Source: Sycobia sp. Sy_11
Lineage: Eukaryota > Arthropoda > Insecta > Hymenoptera > Epichrysomallidae
Direction: 5' to 3'
Length of the DNA: 64,000 nt
Assembly: GCA_018907035.1 (NCBI GenBank)
Contig: JACCIC010000227.1
Coordinates: 455,001 to 519,000, forward strand
Below, piece by piece: positions 1 through 11,682 of this stretch. Below the pieces are notes generated by a model. That model was not told the origin of the DNA and did not search any database. It saw only the letters and a program-made list of their open reading frames with translations. Position 1 is the stretch's first letter. The number at the start of each line of letters is the position of its first letter. Made by a program: the position numbers and the translations under genes.

Positions 1-2042
1 AATGGATTTGCGAATGGCTTTATCAAGAGCAATGGTGTAGTTCAAACACAGAACGGATTCTGCAGGACAGTGCCCAAAACGTTGAGTACTCATGGTTAGT
101 CACTCAACATTTTTAGATAGAAATATAAATAAAAAATAATTCTATTATTAAATTTAATTAAATTATGAAAAAACAGAATAGATTTTATAATTTTGTGTAT
201 TATAAATCATTTTTCTGTATCCATTTACATTGATAAAAATTATTAAATTGCGCAAAACTAGAATGTAAATAATATAAATTGAAATTTAATTTTTATTTTA
301 TAATTATGTTTTTATTATTGATTCTAAATTTTTATTCAAAATATTTTTATTTATCATTTCAAGAAATAAAACGTTAATCTGAATTAGACTATGAAATAGA
401 TGCATTATCTATAAGTTTCGCTATACGTAGCATTACAGCAAAATATCAAATCATTAATATATCAAGTATTAATAAAATGGCTGACACAGTTATATTTGTT
501 ATCTCCTATTTTTTTATCATTATTTTTTTTGTATTTTCTGATAGAAATAAAACAAAGAATTTCGTTCCCTCATTTTGTTGAAATGTAATTTAATAAACTA
601 AAATAAAACATAGTTGAAAATGTAATTTAAACATTTAATCTGAACCAAAAATGATCAATGAATCAAGTTTTTTATTGCTGATACAGTTATATTTTTGTCA
701 CTACAAAAAAGACTACATAATCCTCTATCGTTAGTATTAAGAAATGAACATCTTTGTCAAATGGCACTACAATTTTCGGATTCACGCGATTAAAAGACTC
801 GCATTCATTGCAGTGGCATTTAATCTGATAAAAAACATTAGACTATTGTATTATGACAGTTAAATACGGTAAATAATAATTCATATGAATCTCTTCAATT
901 TTTTAGATCAACAACTTTGTGAGAAGAAAACGGAAGAAATACAGAAAAGACCGAAACATGTAATTGGTTATCTCAATCTTCTGGCTAATTGCGTGGACAA
1001 CTTTACGCATGGTCTTGCTGTAGGAGGATCATTTTTAGTCTCTTTTCGGGTGGGTGTTTTAACGACCTTTGCTATACTCATTCATGAGATACCTCACGAA
1101 ATCGGTGATTTCGCCATTCTCTTGAAAAGCGGATTTAATAAGTGGGATGCAGCAAAGGCACAGTTAATGACTGCGTCTGGTGGTTTATTCGGTGCCTTTT
1201 TTGCTGTCGTCTTTTCTGGCGATGCCGTTGGTAAGTATAGTTGAGATTTTTTCGATTTTCAACTTTGATTTCAATTACAAATAGTTCACCTTTTTGCATG
1301 AATATATAATAAAAGGCTTACTTAAATAATAAAAAGAATGCCAACTCTAATAATTATATTTTATTTAGAAATAATGCTGAATTACGAAATGACTTTGTAT
1401 ATTAAAAATAAAATTTCATTTTTTATAATATTCTTAATAATTAGAACGAATAAAATTTTTGACAATGCGCTTATACATTTATTCATTCATCTTCTATATT
1501 ATGTAACACTTTAAAGTATGAATGTTTCTTGAAAGTATTTTTATGTTCTCTGATTGCGATTAAAAAGACAAATCTCAAACTCATTGCATTAAAAACTAAT
1601 CTAATAGCTCAAATACAAAACATTTTTTCTTAATTTATACGATATTTCAATATTTTGCTTCAATAAATTTTTATGTAGATTATACAGGTAAAAAATTTAA
1701 TTTTTGTAACCGAGTATTATGTTCGAAAAATCTTTAAATATGCAAGAATATGATCACGTTCTTTTCGTAGGATGATTATTTTTTATATCTTTTTGTAATG
1801 TTATAAACAATTTAGTTAATAAATGTATCATAAAATATATTATATTACTTATTTAATTTTTTTTAGAATCAAAGACAAGTTGGATACTTCCATTTACAGC
1901 AGGTGGCTTCCTACATATAGGAATGGTAACAATTTTACCAGAATTACTGAAAGAAACAAACTCATGGGAGTCATTAAAGCAGCTAGGCGCTTTGCTTACT
2001 GGCATTACTATCATGGGGCTCTTAACGATTATATATGATTAG
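1..2042 (+). CDS. Zip99C: ZIP13-type zinc transporter (SLC39A13), 3' part
   Basis: Last three coding exons of a ZIP-family metal transporter: <1-94, 907-1230 and 1867-2042 (stop TAG at 2040-2042). Junction phases agree (G|AT, then G|AA), giving 197 residues of the C-terminal half. The motif DNFTHG lies in a membrane segment and HEIPHE in the next one; these are the metal-site segments of TM4 and TM5. The ZIP13 branch carries DNFTHG where other ZIPs have HNFTDG, which is why I call ZIP13 rather than ZIP7. The exon at 1-94 encodes a polar stretch, consistent with the loop before TM4. Known role of ZIP13: zinc transport in the early secretory pathway; the fly orthologue has also been tied to iron loading of that pathway. 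The 5' end lies outside the window. Donors are gttagt (95) and gtaagt (1231). Confident on family, slightly less on subfamily. Confidence 0.9.
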
Positions 2043-3260
2043 AATAAGAAATATTTTGCGTTTAGATAAGATTTGGTTGGAAGCGAAATTCAAAATATTT
2101 CATTTAAGCGAGACGAATTTTTTTGTTGAAAAGCAGATTAAAGCTTTTGTCACTTTGTAATATATTTTTTTAACCTCGCAATTTTTTTATTATAACAAAG
2201 TGAGTGACTTAAATAATATACTCTTTTGCTTTCAACAAAGTAATTTATCCCCTGTGATCATCCTGAAATTGAAATGCTACTGTATATAAGCGAACGTTTA
2301 AAAAGGTGAAGTTATATCGCTAATCAAACGAAGAAATTTATTTTTTACTTGATTCGTGATAGAAAATGTTCTGTAAAGTAACTTTATTTTTTTAGACGAG
2401 TACGTCTGACCAAAGCGTAATTCGGTGATAGAATTACGTTGCTACTTTTCAGAAGCTTAAAATCTTGATCATTTAATTACAATGTAATGGTCAGGTTAAA
2501 TCAGTATTTATATACTGTCAAACGAGCTAATAATAAAAAAATAAAAAATTTCTTTGTATTAACATAATTATTTTTACAATCAAACTTGATTTAATTAATG
2601 TAATTATAAGGTCTGAATTCGTGAATCCACGAGTTACGAAAAGAGTGAAAGGAACAGAAAGTCTTAATCGAAGTTCCTAGAACCATTGTATATAAGACTC
2701 TGGGCTTGCAAAGCTCTTTGCATTGAAAAAATAATTTGTGAAAGATTCCTCCTGGTAGGGGAATCAAATAAGAAAAATAAACTGCATTGTTAATTTGATT
2801 CATTATTTTGTGATTTTTGTGATCCTTGTACTTAATAAGCAGAAAACAAGGTTTCGCGTTGTTCAGAGTAAAAAGAGTAAAAATTTCTGGTGCAACATGT
2901 ATCCACCATATTTTGTAAATAAAATATAATATTCAATAAATATCAAAACTTTATTCATATTTTCCTTCCTATTTATAGGTAGAAAATAGTTTATCATTAA
3001 TTAAATAATAATAATTCATTAATTTATATTAGTTTATCAAAAATAAAATAGTATTTTTTGCAAAATAATTTATTACATATACAACAATATTATAAACATA
3101 TGCTCATCACAATGGCTTGTAAATTTACGAGCATGTCAGTCTATTGGACTAGGGAGCCAAAATCGACAAATAGTTTTGCCAATAGAAATAATTTTATCGC
3201 TGAGTGCGCATCAATGATATTATGTACAATGGGTATGACTAAGTATAAAACTAATAACTG
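2043..3260. other. 3' UTRs between convergent Zip13 and Sil1
   Basis: The two genes are convergent. AT-rich sequence with AATAAA-type signals around 2918-2940 (+), candidate ends for the ZIP13 transcript. TTTATT at 3069-3074 is AATAAA on the minus strand, about 190 bp past the Sil1 stop. Short ORFs here look like chance and no coding exon was seen. Confidence 0.5.
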
Positions 3261-5279
3261 TTATAATTCATCATGTTGTTCTTGATTTATAATATTTCGT
3301 AATTTTTCCAACAAATTTTGATGGTGAGAATTCAGATCTTCACCATCTTCACTTATTTGTGGAAAATCGCGATATGTGATTAACATTTTTTGTATTTGTT
3401 GTAAAAGTATGTCCTTTCTGGCCATCAAGTTAGTTTTACAAACAAAACTGAGAGTAACCATACTTTCATAAATAGCATCGTGAAAATCATCTATTTCAGA
3501 GTGAACATTTAAGCTCTTTATCATTAATTCTACTAAATTTTGACAATAATTTTGGTGTACAAGTTTTTGTTCGAAATTCATTATATCATATTCTTTTCTT
3601 CTTCTAAATTGTTGCTCTTTATCTTCAATTTCTTTCAGATTTTGTCTTTCAATAGTTAAGTCAGTTATTAAATTTATCACTCTAGTTTGAATTTGTAAGT
3701 CTCCATCAGCTAAAATTTTGCCAAACATCTCTAACCCACCATTGTTAATAAGAGCTTTTTGAGCAGCAGGAAAATTTCGCACTAAAGCACCAAGCGCAAA
3801 CAAACACCGAGATTTTATTTCAATTTTGTTCGATAAATTTAACATGCGTAATAACTTTTGAACAAAATCATTTTCCAATGCCTTTAGTTGAACTTTTGGG
3901 TTAGACTGAACTGCTGCACCCAATAGTTTTAAAGCTTCAGCTCTTATTTCAGAATTGGTAGAATTCAATGAAGGTGATATGATTTTGATCATTCTGAAAT
4001 AACAAATGTTTACATATTAAATTTTTCCATCAAGTTCTTGATGAAGATAAATTACATCTTGGAAATAAAAAAATACTATTTATATTTTAACTGCTTATAC
4101 ATAGTATACATTACATCACACACACACACTCTCTCTCTCTCACTCACACACTCACTCACTCACTCTAATAATCTACTCTTATCAAATTATTTGAATTTAA
4201 AAGTGATAACTAAATATTGCAACTTAATCTAAATATGAAATATGTAAAAAATAAATACCCCCCCATGTTAGTAAATAATTGAGCATTATCTATTTGATGA
4301 ATAAGATATTCTAAATCATTTAGAATTTCTAATATTTCTTCAACATCCGATAAGTCAAGATTGTCTGTTGTTATAGATTCTTGAAAAGGCTCAAATTGAT
4401 GAAATAAACTGATCAATACTTCACTATCTGTAGAAACATTCATATTTATTGTTTCCAATTCTTCCTTTAATTCTGAGTAACTTCTAAATGTCCTTTTTCT
4501 TTCTGATGGAATTGGTTCATTATTCTACAATGTAGATAAGTTATATAGAATTAATTTTCTCAATAAAAAATTAAAGACTATAAATTTACCTTGGATTGTG
4601 AGTCAGAGTCATCTGCCTTTATTTTTTTTAACATAGATTTAAGTTCATCGAAGGAAATTTGAGTTTGATCAGTTGATTCATCTACCTTCAATACTTTAGA
4701 CTTTTCATCTGTTAAAAGCTTGTCTGGATGAATTGCCAATGAATTTTCTTGTGAAGTATTTGTATTATCTTTGGCTTTTCCTTCCACTTCTTTTTCATCC
4801 ATTAACTTAGCTTCAGTTACCCCTGTTTGTAAGTTGTGACGTATATGAAGGCCAGCTGGGATTGGGGTTCCTAATTATATTAAAAATATAATTATTATCA
4901 ATAAATACGAATTTGAAATTCAAAACATAAAATATTATTCTTAAAATTCTATATATAATTGTTATCAATTTTTTTAGATTCAAATGAATTTTCACAATGA
5001 ATGCTTAAAATTAAGACTAATAAAAGAAGTAAAAAATATTTAAAGATAATCAAAGTTTTGACGAAGAATTTACGTACATAATTTGAATAAAATTTTGACC
5101 GACCTGGTCTTTCAAACAAGTCACATTTGAAACTGCTTGACGTAACTTTATAAAAAAAACTTACCCTTTTTCACTGTTTTCCATTCTTTTGTTGGAACGA
5201 AAATACTATCATTTTTCTTGACATCTGTACCGACCACGAGGCCAAAAAGAGCCAGATAAAAAATAAAACTACAACGCAT
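3261..5279 (-). CDS. Sil1: SIL1, nucleotide exchange factor for ER Hsp70 BiP
   Basis: Complete gene in four exons on the minus strand: 5279-5165, 4870-4590, 4524-4259 and 3993-3261, joining in phase to 464 residues, close to the ~460 usual for SIL1. Residues 1-17 are a hydrophobic signal peptide. Exon 2 carries the conserved segment IPAGLHIRHNLQTG, diagnostic of SIL1. The rest is helical, armadillo-like sequence with many L/A/I repeats, and the last four residues are HDEL, an ER retrieval signal. Known function: SIL1 works in the ER lumen and promotes ADP release from BiP, resetting its substrate-binding cycle. Start chosen because it gives the signal peptide and is the first ATG of that exon. 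Residues ~55-125 (exon 2) are acidic, Ser/Thr-rich and poorly conserved. Identification is strong. Confidence 0.93.
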
Positions 5280-6463
5280 TTTAATTGTAAATCCTTATTG
5301 GTTGTCGTCCACGTTGTACGAAAAAAAAAACACTGAGTCTGACAGGATTAATTAAATAAAAATTTCTTTATAATACAATAATGTCTTGTTCTTTCCTTTT
5401 AATTCGAAAGTGAATTACGTGTCCCTCAAAAAATCTGCATCGTCTCTGCGGCACCGCTGCTGCTTGTCCCATATCGCGGGCTACGGCTTCCTTTTCTTAT
5501 GCTCCCGTCAATCCTTTATAGCAGCATATAACGCTGTAACTCCCTCTTGCCCCTTCCAAGTCCAACAAATAAGACATCTTTATGAGTCATATCATATCAT
5601 ATTCATATGTGTATATAATAAAAAGAGATGATGTGGTGCAGTGTGAATGGTGCTGATTGTGGTGCTGATTTGTGAGAAATTATAAAATTAATAATAATCA
5701 TAATACTCACTTTACTAAAGACATTACATAAAAACTCGCTTTTCAGACATTATTTTCTTTTTCATTGTGATTACTGCAGGTTTGCTTTCTGCCTTAAAAG
5801 TTTATTATTACGATATATTATGAAAAGAAACTATTTTTCCTAACCGGAGAAGAAATAATTTCAGGTATTCGCTGTGTACTAATGTAACTGCAGCGCCACC
5901 AAGGCGAACCAACAAACTTTAGTATGTAAAAATCAAATTCACTAGTATACGATTATGTGTAGGTTTCTAATAAATATTTAATATTAATATTTGGGTGCCC
6001 AAGTTACGGATGGTAAGCATAATTTTTTTAAGTGAACTGTTTATATCATATTAGTAGATAAAAATATAACTGCCCATTGAAAGTGATATATATTTTACAC
6101 AAATATAAATTTATATAAAATCATAATGCTTTCCTTAGATGTTTTGATAAATCAAGTGATGAAGAATGAATACAGTAATGATGACTGGTTTTGCACTATT
6201 GTTACAAAATTTTTAATATATTTATATTAGAATTTATAAGAAAGAAATATATATATATATAATGTAGAAAGAAAACTTTATTAATATTTTTTACTACAAA
6301 AATATATAGTAATAAATTAATTTGTGTAAATAAATATGCATATATATCCCAAATACTTATTACATTGATTGTTCTACATGTAATTAATAAATATTTATAT
6401 CGGTCTTACACTCTTTTAACAAGTAAATACAATTATATTATAAGTAATATAATTATAATGGTA

Positions 6464-6551
6464 GTCAGATTGTCCTTATTTGTAATAACCTGCATAGAAT
6501 CAAAATTTTGAAAATTACAATTAATGTAGTTAGTAAAGGATAAAATCTGAC
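6464..6551. repeat. Short element with inverted ends (MITE-like), copy 1
   Basis: The left end begins GTCAGATTGTCCTTATTTG. The right end, read on the other strand, begins GTCAGATTTTATCCTTTAC. A related pair of ends bounds 16048-16190. The sequence left of both copies is also similar (an ATTAATAAATATTT..ATCGG block), so the true element may be longer, starting near 6382. No coding capacity. Confidence 0.4.
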
Positions 6552-7587
6552 GGTTATAAATACAATTGTATTATAACTTAATATAATTATAATATTAGTC
6601 AGCAGTCAGCCTATCATTATTTACCCCTTACTATCTGTGTTTAAACTAATAATGTTAGTGAACGACATGTGAATGTCACAAATGAAAATTTATAAATTTA
6701 CCTAAAGTTGATGAAATGTCCACGGTTAACGCTCGTGCACGAAGCGAATAACCTGAATTGAAAATCATTGGCAGTTATTTGTAAAAAAAAAACATATATG
6801 AGCTGATATGAGGGCGCCACTACATCAAAGCAAAAATGGCAGCCGTGAGCGTTAAGATTGTACAGAGTGTATATCGGGTAAACTGGTTATATGGGGTAAA
6901 CCTCAAAAATGTTTCCTAAGGATTTTTGGAGTTACTGAATACGATTCTGCAATCAAACTTTCCAAATTCAAAATGGTGGATTCAAGATGTCGTCCAACTT
7001 GAACTAAAATGAGTTTTTTCATTGATTATACTGAAAATATCAAATATAAAGCGAATGAAAAATATATGACCCCTTTAGGCGTCATTCCGGCTCCCTAAAG
7101 GTTAAACAACAGAATGAATGTAAGGTAATATTTTTTAATCACATTTAAATACCAAAAAAAGAATTTAAATAAAAAGAAGTTTTTGAATAGATTTATCTCT
7201 GAATATTTGTTATACATGTATTTTTTTCAAAACATAACCATCGTTACAGCCGTAAATGACGGTTTTCTTATCGCATTTAATTTTAATTATTTTGGTCCGC
7301 TCTTTATGATTATTTAATATTTCAATATCATAAAATAAATTTTAGCAGTATATTTATAGTATAGCGTGTATTTCGGTAATGTTCAGTTTTTTTTTCAAAG
7401 AAATTTTTAAAGAACTCTGTAACTATATACTAATCTAAGCAATGCTTTCGTATACTTCTGTACCGATTAATGCATTTGAACGAGCAACCTCACAGGATGT
7501 CGCCGCCTTGCGGTCAATTCTGTCCTGAAGTCTAGCCGTGTAATTTGACACGATTTTAGCGGAGTTTCCAGTCCTTCTCTCTACCAG

Positions 7588-7630
7588 TGCCTCTCTTTCT
7601 TTCTCTTTCTCTCTCTCTCTCTCTCTCTCG
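7588..7630. repeat. (CT)n microsatellite
   Basis: Imperfect TTTCTC/CT tract. It creates the spurious RERERE-type reading frame on the minus strand. Confidence 0.8.
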
Positions 7631-7912
7631 CTCTGTTGCATGTAGAACTATGGAGGGATTTCCAAGAAAGCGACGTCTACCGGACAGGTCTGAACTACCA
7701 TCTCTGGACAATTTTTGATAAGTTTTTCCCATGGAAAACGGGCGACATTTTCACTTCTCTCTATTCTCTATAGTCTTTATATACCTGGAAATACACTGTC
7801 GTATTTTATAACCTAAATATACAGTAATTTTTGAGATATTTTTTTTAGAAGAAATTTATATTGTATCTAAAGAATTTTATAATATATTAAAATTATTCTT
7901 AATAGTATTAAA

Positions 7913-9430
7913 ATGTTTAATGAAGTATATTGTAGTAATTCTAATAATAAGAAATTATTAATTAATGATAAGAAATTAGCATTTGAAGTAACCCAAAAGA
8001 CAACTAATACTTTTAAACAATGTGATTCAAAATATGCAAGTGATCAAGTCATTATTGATGCATGTATGACAAATAATTTAAATTTAATTGAAGAATATTT
8101 AATATCTAAATACAATGTAAATGGCTTCTTAAAGTCGGGTTGGACTTTGTTATTATATGCAGCATCATATTCTCAACCAAATGTAATTAAATATCTTTTA
8201 AACTCTGGAGCTAATCCAAATTTGCATTATGAAGGTTATACACCTTTAATGGCATTATGCAGTTCAAACAGAGGATCACCAGAAATTCGTATTACATGCT
8301 TAAAACTTCTTCTTGAAGCTAAAGCTGATGTAAATGCAGCAAATAAAATTAGAGAAACTCCCTTGATGATAGCTTGTAAGATGCAGGAGACTGATTTTAT
8401 ATTAGAATTATTAAAGAATAATGTTCTTATTAACTTTGCTGACAGTGAGCAAAGAACTGCTATATTTTATGCTATTACTAATAACAGATATGAAATTACA
8501 AAAATTCTTATTGAAAATGGTGCTGATATTACATTGACTAATTATCGTGGTTTAACTCCTTATGATATTGCCATTACCAAAGGATATGAAAAATTTATAC
8601 CTTTGCTTAAAGTTAATATTGAAAATGAACTTGATAGCATACAGGTAAAGACTATTTCTTCTTGGATGGATATGTTTGCAACCATGAACAATGGAGATGC
8701 AAATTACGTAAATAGTGATGTAGAAAATATACTATATGGAATGAGGCTTGAAAGTTATACATCTTGTTTTTATGGCATTAGTCTAAAAAGATTTTTAAAC
8801 CTAAAAGAAGATGATTTGATAAAATTAGGAGTAGATATCAGTGTTCATAGAAAAAGATTTGCCGATGAATTATTTAGATTTCATAAACATGAATGGAGTG
8901 ATAATCTTATTAAAATTGATAAGTCACAACAATTTTCCACTTATAAAACAGTGATAGTTCTAGGAAATATAAACAAACAATTAAGTGTTATATCAAGCTC
9001 TATGCATTACTCAAAAACTTGTATAGATTATATTGAAGCAAATACAAAATTAGATTATAGATCTTCAAATAAAGAAGATTTAATGGAAGAAATAAAAAAT
9101 ATAGAAGAAACTATTCTAAATATTAAACAAACAACAATCAAAATAAAAATACTTTCAAAAATTATACGTGAAGAAAATTCAAATTTATCTTTACCTATAT
9201 ATATTGGTAGAAAAATTAAAAAAAATGATAAAAAATGGATAACAATGACTTTCATTGTTATAACTAGTATATGGTTATTCAGAGTACAAAATATAAGAAC
9301 AGTATGGATCAATAAAAATATACTTTCAGGAAATTGGTCAAATATATTTAATATCTCATTATTTAATATACTATTTAATAAATTTCATAGGATATGTTCG
9401 TTACTACAAAAAAACTTTCAAATATTTTAA
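7913..9430 (+). CDS. Gasz: Gasz/ASZ1: ankyrin, SAM and membrane-anchored piRNA factor
   Basis: Single-exon gene of 505 residues. Residues ~45-235 hold four to six ankyrin repeats (for example GWTLLLYAASYSQ, then GYTPLMAL, ETPLMIACK and RTAIFYAI). Residues ~268-330 form a SAM domain beginning VENILYGMRLESY. A charged helical or coiled-coil stretch follows (~385-425). A hydrophobic segment at ~442-458 is a likely tail anchor. This order and length match ASZ1/GASZ (human about 475 residues). Known role: a scaffold on the outer mitochondrial membrane of germ cells needed for piRNA biogenesis and transposon silencing. The start is the first ATG of the frame. AATAAA at 9528-9533 fits a short 3' UTR. 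The coding sequence is very AT-rich and intronless; an ancient retrocopy or intron loss is possible. A generic ankyrin-SAM protein is the alternative. Confidence 0.85.
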   Translation: MFNEVYCSNSNNKKLLINDKKLAFEVTQKTTNTFKQCDSKYASDQVIIDACMTNNLNLIEEYLISKYNVNGFLKSGWTLLLYAASYSQPNVIKYLLNSGANPNLHYEGYTPLMALCSSNRGSPEIRITCLKLLLEAKADVNAANKIRETPLMIACKMQETDFILELLKNNVLINFADSEQRTAIFYAITNNRYEITKILIENGADITLTNYRGLTPYDIAITKGYEKFIPLLKVNIENELDSIQVKTISSWMDMFATMNNGDANYVNSDVENILYGMRLESYTSCFYGISLKRFLNLKEDDLIKLGVDISVHRKRFADELFRFHKHEWSDNLIKIDKSQQFSTYKTVIVLGNINKQLSVISSSMHYSKTCIDYIEANTKLDYRSSNKEDLMEEIKNIEETILNIKQTTIKIKILSKIIREENSNLSLPIYIGRKIKKNDKKWITMTFIVITSIWLFRVQNIRTVWINKNILSGNWSNIFNISLFNILFNKFHRICSLLQKNFQIF

Positions 9431-9737
9431 ATAGATAGCACAGCCAAGGTGAAACTATTAACTATGTTATGCTAATTTTAATGAACTGTTTTCTTTATTC
9501 ATTAATTTACCAACAGAATAAGACTCTAATAAAAAAAATCTACAATGAAAATATTATCCTTTATTTTAAAAAATATTGAAAATTATACTTTTATAATTGA
9601 ATTTTTTTTCCTGTAATTTATTTATGTAATTATGAAAAAATATATTTTTTATTTTGTATAATAACCATATGTATAAGTAAATATAACTTGATTATTTAGA
9701 AATAGAAAGGTAGTCTTTAATTATGTTCTTTTGCTAA

Positions 9738-9753
9738 TATATATAATATATAC

Positions 9754-9827
<74 letters not shown>
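9738..9827. repeat. (AT)n microsatellite
   Basis: About 70 bp of uninterrupted AT dinucleotide from about 9758, preceded by imperfect AT repeats. Confidence 0.9.
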
Positions 9828-9830
<3 letters not shown>

Positions 9831-10032
9831 TATTGTGAAAAGTTTTAGTTTTATAATTGTATCAAGTGCAAATTTCAATAGACTATATAAGTATTGTAAT
9901 AATTTATAATAAGTTTCGATATAAATACCAATTAAAATATTGCAATATAATTTAAAACAGAAATATTGAATTTATCAAATTGAGCTTCCATTAATTTTTA
10001 TTTGAAACCTTACTCAATTTCTTCTTACATTA

Positions 10033-10176
10033 TTTTTTTTTTTTATGTTCATTAACGTCGCTCTATTTATCATCCATAAATACTGGCCCTAATCAACAAA
10101 GGAGGTCTATGATCTTATTGTAAATAAAATGCATATAGATTTTTACAGGGGTGGTTGGATCATCGGCCGAGACCGC
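10033..10176 (-). mobile_element. tRNA-derived SINE, 5'-truncated copy
   Basis: Read on the minus strand, this starts at the end of the tRNA-like B-box region (GCGGTCTCGGCCGATGAT) and continues through the same body and 3' end as the copy at 63771-63978, ending in an A-rich tail (poly-T on the plus strand at 10033-10044). Shared landmarks are ACCTCC followed by GATTAG, and GAGCGACGTTAA before the tail. The tRNA-like 5' portion is missing, as expected from incomplete reverse transcription. Confidence 0.75.
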
Positions 10177-11682
10177 GAAAATTAATGAATAGTTTATGAA
10201 TGTCGAACGAGATATTTGAAATCTAAAAATAGTGAAAACTATGATTAACATAAATTTATTTTGTATAAAAAAAATCGAGTATGTAACAAAATATAAATTG
10301 TTATATTTGTAATAGTTCTGAGATTAATAATGTAAATGTACTAATTCTCCAATAGTACTAATATTTATAAATTTTAAAAAAATCAATATAATTGTAAATG
10401 ATATCGGAAGTTGTGTGAATTTATTTTTCAGTCTATATCGACAGTCTCATTCCATAATTAGAAGAAGTAGAGAAAAAGCTGCTCCGAATTCTAGCATATT
10501 TTGTAAATTTATAGTTACACCTAAAGTGTCTGAACAAATTCACATATTAGGTGTTTGCAGGCATTGTTTGTGCATCAAGGTCATGATCAGGGGTGAATTC
10601 TGAATGATCGTCAGTAAATTGTAAATTACCAGTCAGAACATATGGCAATACTGCAATGCATATTTGTATGTTTTCTACAGGGATAATAGGGGAACTCGCC
10701 GACGCTTATGTGCGAGATACTGTACCCACCCATAAGAAGTGTTTTTCTATAACAGTTTATCTTCTTTGCTACTACTATGCTTCTGTGCATCATATGTTGA
10801 CAAATTCTTCATAAAACTGTAAAGCCAAAGTAAAGACTATGATATGCATTTAATATAATTATAATATTTTAGTTACAGAAGAATAAAATAGAATAGAAGA
10901 CTGTTATATTTGTGTAAAAATAAAACTATTCAAATTATTTTGATGCATATTTTATTAGGTCTGAATTTATTTCTTTTAATCTACACTTGGAGCTAAAAGC
11001 TAATAATAAAAAAAATCAATAAAAATCATGTGTATTGATTAATATTTGTAAAAAATTTTCTATTTGTTTTGCTAAATTTTAAAGTAACTTGTTAAATATT
11101 TTAACTCCCAACCAGCTTCCTATCAATTCTAAATTTTTGAGATGGTTTAATTGATTATTAATTTTAAAAATGCATCTGATGAAACTAAATTTGTATCAAA
11201 TTTTCAATTAATTTTATAAAAGTAATATAATGTAATAATTTCAGTATTGATTAATGACATTTATTTTCATAAAAATTATTCAATTGATATTCCTTTTAAA
11301 TTTTCTTTAATGTTTGAACTTAACTGTGATTTAAAATGAAAAAGAAAAAGAAAAAATGAAAGAATATACTATGAAAAAAAGATTTAAATTTTTTATTAAA
11401 TTAATAATAATTTAACGATATCGTAATCTAACAAAACTTACAAAGTTTTAATTACGTAACTATACTTGAATTACAATTAAAAGATAATTCTTATTGAGAT
11501 GATTTATTATATTATACTTTTTAAATATCAATTTGTATATATTTTTTTCACTTGTAATGCTTTCCATATTTTTTAATATGAAATAAATTATATATCAAAT
11601 AATTTCTTGTTAGAGTATTAGAACAACAAAAAATTTTTTAATATATAATTCTATTGTTTGATAGTAAACTAATTATGAATAA

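Larger units (their letters stand above)
5280..7912. other. Intergenic region between Sil1 and Gasz (divergent promoters)
   Basis: Sil1 (-) and Gasz (+) are transcribed away from each other, so both promoters lie here. No protein-coding exon recognised. A short GC-richer stretch at about 5870-6013 ends in ATGgtaagc, and a pyrimidine-rich acceptor-like site lies at about 7848, so a noncoding 5' exon of Gasz is possible but unproven. A (CT)n tract lies at about 7588-7630 and a short inverted-repeat element at 6464-6551. Confidence 0.35.
9431..11682. other. Intergenic region between convergent Gasz and NDUFV2
   Basis: AT-rich spacer with the Gasz 3' end, a long (AT)n tract at about 9738-9827, a truncated SINE at about 10033-10176, and otherwise no recognisable exon. 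A short open frame at 10415-10603 resembles no family I know and has no splice or start context worth calling. Confidence 0.4.
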
